Assembly: GCA_033032175.1 (NCBI GenBank)
Contig: CM065304.1
Location: forward strand, 4,712,001 to 4,776,000
Source of the DNA: Saturnia japonica
Lineage: Eukaryota; Arthropoda; Insecta; Lepidoptera; Saturniidae
Direction of reading: 5' to 3'
Length of the DNA: 64,000 nucleotides
The position numbers and the translations under genes are program-made. Positions 26,701 to 38,700 of this stretch are shown here, one piece after another; within the stretch, counting starts at the first letter, position 1, and each line of letters opens with the position of its first letter. Below the pieces are notes generated by a model. It was given only the letters and a program-made list of their open reading frames with translations. It ran no database searches and was not told the DNA's origin.

Positions 26701-29700
26701 AACTAATGACTTACTTTGTAGAATTTAAAATTATTTTTGATTTATTAAACTGCAAGCAAAAAAATATATTTTTATTTAAACAAAATGTACATTCCAGTGT
26801 TACTACCTCAAAATCAGTTTTGAAACTAGAAATAAAACCCAAGTAGAAATAATTTAAATTAAAACTTACATATTTCCAGTAGACAGTATATTTGGGTGAA
26901 AAGATAATAATGACAAATACAGTCGAAGGGCAGCTCTAGTGCGTGTTTATCTACATAGCGGCTGTGGGTAATTATTTAAAGAACACTGCCGAGACAACAT
27001 ACTGTTTACTTTAGTGTACTGTAGTGACGCCTCGTCCCGGCCAACGTCTCTCACATGGGACGGTCGGTCACGAACTTGTTCGTGGACTATAGCTGTCATT
27101 TGTGTGGTAGGACTATACCCAGTATGTTGACTCGTAGAAGGCCTGCATGACATATCCACAGTACGCACATTATGACATAGACTGCAACATGCATTTCGAC
27201 TATCAATTATCATTTTAAAAACATTTGATACTGGATACTGAATATACTTTATAAAAAGTTTTGCACGACAAAATCCTAAATAAATTAATTCCTCTATTAG
27301 ATTATTTTTTTGAGCTTTCCTCTTTTTTACTACTTGCAACGTTACTTTCTATGTTACTTAAAACTAAAATGGACCGAAATAATAAAACCAAGGAGTCGAA
27401 AATTAATCAAATTGATCGAACGCCGTTATAAATGTAATTTATTAGTTTCTTTTTTAATTTCGAATAAAACTATATATATTTATATAATTCATACATTTTT
27501 ACTGCAGCAACACACGACGAAGAATATTGTTTAGAAGAATTAATCTTGTTGTTTGGTGTCAGGTATTAAATAATTCAAATGTCTGGATTTCAATTTAAGT
27601 TATGGTTACATCTCTAAAATAAACACATGACATGGTCCAAGATGGACCAAGCGATATTATACATAGGTCAGCGGGCATAATGGTTTTTATTTTTTAAACA
27701 GCTTGACGGTATGTCGAACTGGGTTCTGGGTTCTGGTCGACGTCGAAACGAATCGAACGTTGAACATCTACCCTCGACCCTTACCGCCGGAGGTGATAAG
27801 TGAGACTACAATCAAAGCCGATTTGACGGCTGACGGCAATAGCCAGAAGGTTGACTACTTCCAGGCATCAGAATATTATCTAGGTAAATTGTTTAAAATA
27901 TTCAATTTTTATTTATAACTATAGGTATTGTATTAATTTAATTTTTGTTTGTTCATGCTTATGATGCATGATCAGGTGCATATCTTACGGAGGTTCATAG
28001 GACCCCAAATGCTATATATTTTTCAATAATTTGTTCAATATTGAATCTTCAAGATACTTCAATCTATAATATATTATATACTGTCTTCAAACTTCAAACT
28101 TTAGATCTGCACCTATGCTTTATTACATTCACGTTACATATAGTATGTAGTATGTTGTATTATTTAGTTGAAAAATAATAATAATATAAAAACATTCCAT
28201 TTTGTATTTTAAACCGCTGAAATAAAATTCTATGGATTATACAGCTTGTTTTTCACCATTTTGTCAAGTTTTTTTTTTGCTTTCGGGTACTTCGTTTTGT
28301 TTTTAATAATTTAGTGAGTTTAAATATACTTGGTTTCCAATAAGTCTGTATACTTTTCCTTTAATTTCCAGGCAAAAATGAACTTGTTACGGTGTGGTTA
28401 CTTGACGTACACGATCTACTATACTACGCAGAACGACGGAACTGCGGTAGCCGCTGCAGACGTTATTCTCGCAGGACCGACCGGGACCGGGTATGTGCGA
28501 TATGGGATCAACTATTCTAATAGGCAACCGGATAACTTTTCAAATAAGCGTTAATTATTCCTTATAAATGAACTTGTTACGGTGTGGTTACTTGACGTAC
28601 ACGATCTACTATACTACGCAGAACGACGGAACTGCGGTAGCCGCTGCAGACGTTATTCTCGCAGGACCGACCGGGACCGGGTATGTGCGATATGGGATCT
28701 CCTATTCTAATAGGCAACCGGATAACTTTTCAAATAAGCGTTAATTATAAATGAACTTGTTACGGTGTGGTTACTTGACGTACACGATCTACTATACTAC
28801 GCAGAACGACGGAACTGCGGTAGCCGCTGCAGACGTTATTCTCGCAGGACCGACCGGGACCGGGTATGTGCGATATGGGATCTCCTATTCTAATAGGCAA
28901 CCGGATAACTTTCAAATAAGCGTTAATTATAAATGAACTTGTTACGGTGTGGTTACTTGACGTACACGATCTACTATACTACGCAGAACGACGGAACTGC
29001 GGTAGCCGCTGCAGACGTTATTCTCGCAGGACCGACCGGGACCGGGTATGTGCGATATGGGATCTCCTATTCTAATAGGCAACCGGATAACTTTTCAAAT
29101 AAGCGTTAATTATAAATGAACTTGTTACGGTGTGGTTACTTGACGTACACGATCTACTATACTACGCAGAACGACGGAACTGCGGTAGCCGCTGCAGACG
29201 TTATTCTCGCAGGACCGACCGGGACCGGGTATGTGCGATATGGGATCAACTATTCTAATAGGCAACCGGATAACTTTCAAATAAGCGTTAATTATTCATT
29301 ATAAATGAACTTGTTACGGTGTGGTTACTTGACGTACACGATCTACTATACTACGCAGAACGACGGAACTGCGGTAGCCGCTGCAGACGTTATTCTCGCA
29401 GGACCGACCGGGACCGGGTATGTGCGATATGGGATCTCCTATTCTAATAGGCAACCGGATAACTTTTCAAATAAGCGTTAATTATAAATGAACTTGTTAC
29501 GGTGTGGTTACTTGACGTACACGATCTACTATACTACGCAGAACGACGGAACTGCGGTAGCCGCTGCAGACGTTATTCTCGCAGGACCGACCGGGACCGG
29601 GTATGTGCGATATGGGATCTCCTATTCTAATAGGCAACCGGATAACTTTTCAAATAAGCGTTAATTATAAATGAACTTGTTACGGTGTGGTTACTTGACG

Positions 29701-32700
29701 TACACGATCTACTATACTACGCAGAACGATGGAACTGCGGTAGCCGCTGCAGACGTTATTCTCGCAGGACCGACCGGGACCGGGTATGTGCGATATGGGA
29801 TCTCCTATTCTAATAGGCAACCGGATAACTTTCAAATAAGCGTTAATTATTCCTTATAAATGAACTTGTTACGGTGTGGTTACTTGACGTACACGATCTA
29901 CTATACTACGCAGAACGACGGAACTGCGGTAGCCGCTGCAGACGTTATTCTCGCAGGACCGACCGGGACCGGGTATGTGCGATATGGGATCTCCTATTCT
30001 AATAGGCAACCGGATAACTTTTCAAATAAGCGTTAATTATAAATGAACTTGTTACGGTGTGGTTACTTGACGTACACGATCTACTATACTACGCAGAACG
30101 ACGGAACTGCGGTAGCCGCTGCAGACGTTATTCTCGCAGGACCGACCGGGACCGGGTATGTGCGATATGGGATCTCCTATTCTAATAGGCAACCGGATAA
30201 CTTTTCAAATAAGCGTTAATTATAAATGAACTTGTTACGGTGTGGTTACTTGACGTACACGATCTACTATACTACGCAGAACGACGGAACTGCGGTAGCC
30301 GCTGCAGACGTTATTCTCGCAGGACCGACCGGGACCGGGTATGTGCGATATGGGATCAACTATTCTAATAGGCAACCGGATAACTTTTCAAATAAGCGTT
30401 AATTATAAATGAACTTGTTACGGTGTGGTTACTTGACGTACACGATCTACTATACTACGCAGAACGACGGAACTGCGGTAGCCGCTGCAGACGTTATTCT
30501 CGCAGGACCGACCGGGACCGGGTATGTGCGATATGGGATCAACTATTCTAATAGGCAACCGGATAACTTTCAAATAAGCGTTAATTATTCATTATAGATT
30601 TATAAACCTAGGTAAAATATAATCTCACATAAATAACAAATTGTAAGTAGTTAAGATAACGTGTTAAATTGCCCCGCAAACGATACCTCAGAGCGCGTGA
30701 CGTCATAGGTGGAATTAGTGCTAAATAAACGCAGAAAATTATAAGGAAACAACAGATGTCAGCTCGACGCACCAATCCGCAGTTGACAACTTTTTGAAAA
30801 TTGTTTTAATCACTTTATATGTTGAAATTAACACCTATGAATAAACAAATCATTACTGCACCCCAAATCATTCATTTTATATTTTATTTTGTATGATAAT
30901 AGAGACCAATGTGACAATTTACGCAAGAGTCTACTGTTCATATTCTCTGAATTATGACGTCACGTTTTCTAAATGACTTTTCAAATCATGTGAATCACAG
31001 ACAAAATATATAAATTTTCTAAAGGGAAAATTAAATAAATAAACAATTATTTTTTCTAAATTTGTATTGTTTTAGACTTTTTATTCATAGACTAATATTA
31101 CTCAATAATTTACTTTAATTTTTAAACATACTACAGTCAACTCGCGGATTGGGTAATGTTCGCATACATTTTTCTATTTTTATTATAATACATGCAAGGG
31201 AAGTTTCGTAGTTTACACGACAGTTAGAGGCGTAGTTGTTTGATACCTATGTATACTATAATATAATAAAGCGGAAAAGTTTTTTTTGTTTGTTTGTTTA
31301 ATCTCTGGAACTACGAGTTCGATTCGAAAACAAATAAATTTCTTGTATATGATAGCAAGATTCACAAAGGTCTCAACTGGCCTTTAATATTGATTTTTGT
31401 GAAAACAGAAAAAACTAAAAAACAGAAAACAGTCGGAAGTGAAAACCTCCCCGAACTGCTTTATCCGCATGCAATCGTTAATTATACGTAAATACAATGT
31501 TCTACAAAAATATTGTTTTGTAAAACATGTAAAAAAGCCCGCGATAGCTCGCATAACATAGCTATGTATGTAAGTCATAATAAGGAATTTTGCGGATTTT
31601 TTTATTATTATTAATTATTTAAATATTAAAAATTAATAAAAAAATTATATATGAGCATTGTTTTTAGACGTTATTTGAAGACATAGTTTAGGAGATAATG
31701 AAAAATTAAAATAATTTGTACTTGCGGCGGTTGAGAACAATAATTACGATGCACTATACGGGCGCGTTGGCGGCGAGGTGTTTGTTGGATAAAATTAACA
31801 CAGGTGAAGCCGTGGGGCACAGCTAGTATTGTTATATTTGTTATTTGGGTCCTCTCGAAGGAAATCACGTGGAATTCTGAATTAATCAATTATGAAATAT
31901 GACAATGACGTATAAATAAGCAATAGAATGTGATAATTAATGCCTTAGTTTTAGTTGACATTAATGTAAGAAAGTGTAAAAGCATCTGGCGTCGTGACGC
32001 TTCGTGACGCTCCATGACGTGTTTTCAAAGCGACAATAAACACACAATAATAAAGTATAAGCCTAATCTTTACGTATTCAGTGTTTGAGTTGAGTGTCAC
32101 TAGATGGCGCTACTCTGAGAACTAGTTTTTATACATCGCGATAGGGTTTGTTACTCGTATTTATTTAAAAGTTGAAATTATTCGGTATTTAAATTGTCAA
32201 TATTGTTACTCAGTAAAACTGAAAACTGAAATTTTTGGAAGGTGCCAATTTAAATTTTAAATTGGTACTTCATATTACACTAGCACTGAGACACTCGGTA
32301 AGTCTCAGGTTGTAATTATTAGAAGTTTTATATTATATTAACTAGCTATGCCCGTGGCTTCGCTCACATGGACTACAGAATGCCCGCGCGAATCTTGCTC
32401 CCCCGCACCCGGCCATTTTAAAGATAAAAATGCTTATTGTGGGTGTTCCTTAGAAGATAGATGTATACTCTCCCGGACTTTTTTGTAGCTCTTTTCAATG
32501 TCTATAATTATATAGTACATTAATTTGATATATCTCTTATGGTTACATAAGCATAAGCCATTTATGCTCCCGAATTGATTCACCATGACCAGATTTTTTA
32601 ATGTGTGCGTAACCCTAATTCTTTTTCTAAAATAAAACTAGCCTAAGTTACTCGCTATGTCATCAGCTATCTATCAGTGAAAATCGGTCCAACTGTTTCG

Positions 32701-35700
32701 AAGATTACCCGGAACAAACTGACAGACAAATATTTTAAAGATAATTTTTTTCTTATAGGTATATGCGTTTAGTAAAAAGCTGTTATTTTGACATTACAAA
32801 CAGACACACTTCAATTTTATTAATTGTATAGATTAGGAATATCATAAATTCAAAATATGAGCTTACTGCTTAACTAATATATATATAACCAAATCCAATT
32901 ACGACTAGAGTGTTTCAGTGTTAAGTATTAATTATGTACCAAATTAAATTAAATTAATTGGTACGTATCAAAAATTAAATAAAAGTACGTATAGAGATTA
33001 GAGCCATTAGTCGACGACGTCGCGACTACATGTTTTGTAGGTAACAAAACAATAGTGCGATCCATTTTTTAAAACCGCCATCTATTGAGGTCTAGTGTTA
33101 ATATTCGATAATCACTAAATTCAGTAGAACATCGATAAGATTTAAAAAAAATGTACGTGTTACCTTTACGAGCGTTGAAATAAAAACTTTTTTGACCTTG
33201 CAGAATATATTCTGACCTAGTAATAGAAAATGCAAACATAGAAAAACATTTTCATTTTCACTAAATTTTTATGGAACAAAACAATAATATGGACGAATAT
33301 TTGGTATTTTTAACATAAATGGAGAGCAATGCATAAACGCAATACACACAAATATAATTTATTATATACAACATGTTTAATTATATTACAGCTAGCGGTG
33401 TGCCCGCGGCTCCGCACGCGTTTATAGTTGCGCAGTAGTTATTTTTAGACCCACAAAAATTTTAAAAATTGGCTTTTTGTTATAGGTACTTTCATATGCA
33501 CTTAGTAAAAAGATGTTATTTTGACATTACAAACCGACACTTCAATTTTATTAATTGTATAGATTAAAATGAAATAAGTTGTATTAGATTCTTCCAAGAT
33601 ATATAATACGGACGGAAAATAACGATTTATATACCTGATAAAATACATAGAATAGTTGGATTCATACAAAACTTTTTAATTTTAAAACGACTTCTTTTAT
33701 CAATCGGTGTGTATCCGGTTTGAATTATATTGTAGCGGAATTTGTTTCGGCATGCCAGCTGTCTTAGAAAATATTTTTCTGTTTGCGTTTTCTATTAGGT
33801 CAGAATATATTTTACAACGTCAATAAATTTTCTATACACCTCAATAGATGGCGCATATTAAAAATGGATCGCACTATTGTCATGTTATGCGTTTACTACA
33901 ACCGTCTACAGGTTGACGATTATGGCATCTTTATAACATATTTGTTGATATTTTTGAAGCGTGCCAATTTATTAATTTAAATTGGTAGCTGTATACTAGA
34001 CGTGTTATATTAGGCTGATATTTATGTATTACTAATATGGAATATATTAGTTAACGCGTATTAGGTTCCCGTACCTACCTATTATTTGGTATTAGTCAAA
34101 TATTAGTCACCGATTCAATATTCGCTATTCGCTACCTACTTGAATCTAATACTGACATTATGTGAATTTATTCTCAGTATTCTCTATACTTATAGAATGT
34201 GTGTATGAAATAAAAGATTGTTGTGAATATTTATTAATATTATCCGTATGCTTATTAAATAACATAAATGAAAAAGTGGTGAAATTTTCTTTCGTATTAA
34301 TAAACTAGCTGTGCCCGCGGCTTCGCTCACGTGGACTACAGAATGCCCGCGCGAATCATGCTCCCCCGCTCCCGGCTATTTTAAAGACAATAATGCTTAT
34401 TGTGAGTGTTCCTTAGAAGATAGATTTTGTAGGTCTTTTTAATGTCTACAATTATTTGGTTCATTAATTTGTTATATCTCTTAAAGAACAGCGTAAGCCA
34501 TTCAAGCGCCCGAATTGATTATTCATCAGCATACATGACATTAATGTACTACATAATTACAGACATTAAAAAACATACAAAAAAGTTTGACAAGAGCAGA
34601 TCTTCTAAAGATCACCCACTATACGCATTTTTGTCTATAAAGCAACCGGGAGCGGGGGTAGTACGATTCGCATGTGCGCCCGATTGAATGCATTCTGTAG
34701 TCCACGCGAGCGCAGCCGCGGGCATATCTAGTTTCTAAATATGTATACTATATCAGCTGTTTAGTTATCATATGATGAACTATGCTTGGTTAATGTCGTC
34801 ATATTTTTTAAATTTTGAAGTGAAACTCTTATTAGATCGTCTCAAACTTTTTGGTCTGTGTGTTGCATGTCGCGTGACGGTCGGCCGCGGAGTAGGGATG
34901 GCGGCGCTTATAGGTCGCAGCAACTGACCGTGTAGTGTATAGACTATTACACATTTGTGAATTTTTAGTTAAATGTCTATAATGTGAAAGAGAAGTTTCA
35001 CTTTTACCGTGGTTTCATAAAACCACACAATCGATTTTTCTGTTTATTGGATATATTAGCGAGATTTGCGATGATAGACTGGTCCAGTCCATCACTGACT
35101 AAATATGAGAAATAATTTTGGATATGGATTATTGATTTATTTCACATTTTTCTTTATCTATCACCAGGAGTTCCATGTGGCTTACTTACGTGTTCGTGAG
35201 GATAGGAAAATCACCGCGTCCCGGTCTTTGGGTGCTGAAGAAGTCAACCGACTATGGCAAAACTTTTAAGCCTTGGCAGTATTTTTCAGACTCATCACAG
35301 TAAGTCAAGTCGGAGTTCAATTCTTTACATAGTTTTAAATGTGTATATAATTCGGGTCCTTACATACATACATACATCACGCGTCCCTCCCAATGAGATA
35401 GGCAGAGATCATTTCCTTCCATTTGGTGCGACTTTGACAAACATCTTTCGCTTCTTCAATATTTGTCAATTTTTTAACGCACGTTCGTCGCTTTAGTTTA
35501 CTCCTGACCTACCTTGACCTTTTCTTCAGAATGTATATATTGTATACATTATATAACATATAAAGAATTGTTATACGTATATTTAGCAAGGTATAATTAC
35601 AACTTTATATTTGATAATAAGTTCGGTTAATTTTGTTAAGAACAGTGAACGACGGTATTAACGGCATTTATATACATAGGTATATATATATATCTGTTAT

Positions 35701-38700
35701 GAAGAAAATAAATCAACAATTTCAGGAGAATCGAAAGATCGTTTTATTATTATTGTATTGGATAAGTTATGTGTAGGTACACTACATGTGTTGCTGTTAT
35801 GTAATATTTACATTGGCAGGTCACTCAAAAACATAAAGTGTGCTACATTAATTAGGAAAAAATCGTGAGCGAACTCTTTAAAATGTATTATCAACTTTAA
35901 AAAAATCAAAATCCTTATTCTTAATGTCAACCATAGAACATAATTACATAAATAGAAACAAATATAAATATATTTTGTAATTTTTTAACAATTTTGGAAT
36001 ATTTAGAAAATTTTGACCGACCTAAAAAAATTAGTTTATTTTCGGTGAGAATTCTTAAAATGTGCCAATTAATATATTTTCGTGTGATAAATTAAAATAA
36101 ATCGAACAAGTAGCGAGTAGAACTTGCACCCTGAGGGTTCCGTACTGATTACATTACTTACCGTACATTATTGTACAGTCTTTTACATAAATATTGTTTA
36201 TATAATATCCTTATACATATATCCATCTTAGTCTGGCCGTCTGTCTGTCTATCTGTCTGTTAGTGCGCTTATAACTCAATAACTAATCGCTGGTTATTTA
36301 TTATTATATTATAGTAAAAAGGGAACAAAAAAGGTAAAAGGTTTTGTAACGATATGTAAATTAAAAACAAGTAATGATCAAATAAAATCAACTCGGAAAA
36401 AAATCACTAACAGCACAGTTTCTTCGAATACGCTGCCAAAACTGAAACATAATAAAATAGAAACACAATACAAATAGGTAAAACGATGTTTTTTAACACT
36501 GCTTATCCGTAGTATGTGCGAAATGGGATCTACTATTCTAATTGTTAGTTTTCGTCACGAATCGTGGGAACAGGACTGTGATAGCGAGGAAATGGGGGGC
36601 ACTGCTTTCGGACGATATAATAATAATACTTATTGAATACTTGCTAAGAACTAAAGTAATATATATAAACCAAATTATATTACCTTATGAGTATGAATGA
36701 TAAAAACATCAAGCAATGAAGCTGTGGGACACCACAGTGTAATTATCATCAGCGTATAAAATATTCTTTGCGTTCGTTCGCGTTGATAACAAAATATTTT
36801 TAATTTTTTTTTCAGAAAATATCATTACTTAAAGATAATGTAGTTTTTCAACACTAGGATTTTTTTTAGAATCGGATATCTAGTTTTATAGTTTACCTCA
36901 TACAAACAAACATACTTTACCCCTTTATAATAGTTGTCATCATTATTCGATTGAACGGGTAGAATTACAAGGTTACGCAAACAGTGCTACATACGCCCAA
37001 AAGACTAAAGAAATCGATATCAGGTTAATAGTGTGACCAATTTTTTCCAGGTATCTGGTACACAACAGCGTGGAACAGCCACCCTCGGCAGTGATATGGG
37101 CACACGGTGTAAAGCTTACCGAAGAAGAGTTCACCACTGTAGAAGGTGCCGCCCATATCTCGAGAGCAGTTCATGAATGCTTTGGTCAATGTCACTGCCA
37201 TATATATACGTGCTTCGTACTGGCAAATAGCCTTTCAGACCAGGTAAGTGTAATTTCAAACTCGAGATATTTATGATGTAGTCTAATCTAAGAACATTTG
37301 AAAAATTGTTTTATATCCGTTGAAAATAATACCAATTGAATGTTTTTTTATAATTACACCTTTAAAAGTGGTATAAAAATATATTGAAAATCAAATAAAA
37401 AACATTCCACGAAAACGCGGCATTATGGGCACGTGATCTCGTGTGACGGCATTGTTCAAAATATAGTGTGTGTCATCCTGGCCGATTTCAGCTACAGCGA
37501 ATTTTGATTTCCTGGATATGTATAAAATAACTTAATCAGGACATTGCTGTTCTGCCCTTTGATGTATTTTGTAGTGACTATCGTACTCAATTTTGTTGAT
37601 AAACGTACGAGTGCATGTCGGGCATGTTAAAACTCCACCAACATAACTGTAAGGTATGACCACTAATGGTCTGGTCTTTAAATCGTCTCGTCTCTTATCG
37701 AGGTTATCACAGCGCTGAGATTCAAAGGCGTTTGCCTGTAGCTGAACAAGGTGTCTCCATTCATTGCGCTGTGCTGCTTTTGTCTCCCACTGAGAGGGTT
37801 CTATTTTGCATCGCTTCATGTGTCTTTTTAGAACATCCTTATATCTGTGTTACTGTCCACCGCGCTTACGCTTACCGTACTGGGGTTCTGAAAAGAAGAT
37901 GCGCTTCGCCACTCTACTTTCCGGCATACGAGACACATCGGACATGTGTACAACGTAGCTGTCGTCGCATCAGATACATTTCAATGCCGCCGACGTTTGC
38001 ACGCCTCAGTACATTCGAGTTCCGAACTCGGTCCGACCATCTGATGTTCATGATATCCCGTAGGCATTTAAGATGAAATCTGTCAAGTAATCGAATGTGC
38101 TTCCGGTACAAAACCCACGTCTCAGAGGAGTAGAGGAGATTTGGTAAAATAATGGCCATATACACACTGATCTTAGTGGCTAGTTTGAGGTCATGCGAAC
38201 GAAATACCTTTGACCGCAATCTACCAAAAGTTACAGCGGCAGCTCCTATCCTGCTGTTTACTTCATTGTCCGCATACATAATATCTGTAATAGTGGTATA
38301 AGAAACCTTAATGAGGGATTTCAACCTTGCAATATTGAAAAGTCCGCCATCCATATGGAAACGAATTCGTATTCCCTCTGATGATATTTCTAAGGTTTTT
38401 CGCATTACATTAGTGAAGTATAATACAAAACGAGTCGGTGCAAGGACGCAGCCTTGTTTGACACCACAGGAGACAGAAAAAAACTCTGACTACTCACCAT
38501 TATAAAATATGCAATACGCCATGTCATCATGTAGAAGTCGCAACACTCTCACAAATTTATCAAGGCAGCCAATTTTAGACAAAACTTACAGCGCTTCACG
38601 TGGGACATTCTCAAACGCATTTTCAAGGTCAACAAAACATAGGAACAATGGCCGATCTTGTTCTCTGCTCTTCTCAATCAGTTGGCGAACTGAGAAGATG

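Noticed and set aside
26947..27339. 130-codon minus-strand open frame in a laminin intron
   Set aside because: No domain, mixed composition, and it covers an intron; probably chance or an unidentified repeat.
28378..30597. CRISPR-like array of regular repeats
   Set aside because: Units are contiguous 183-190 bp copies with no unique spacers, and they encode a laminin exon.
28330..30597. A set of separate small genes (62-74 codons each starting ATG)
   Set aside because: The ATG is an internal Met-like codon of a laminin exon, and each frame runs through a splice donor into intron before its stop.
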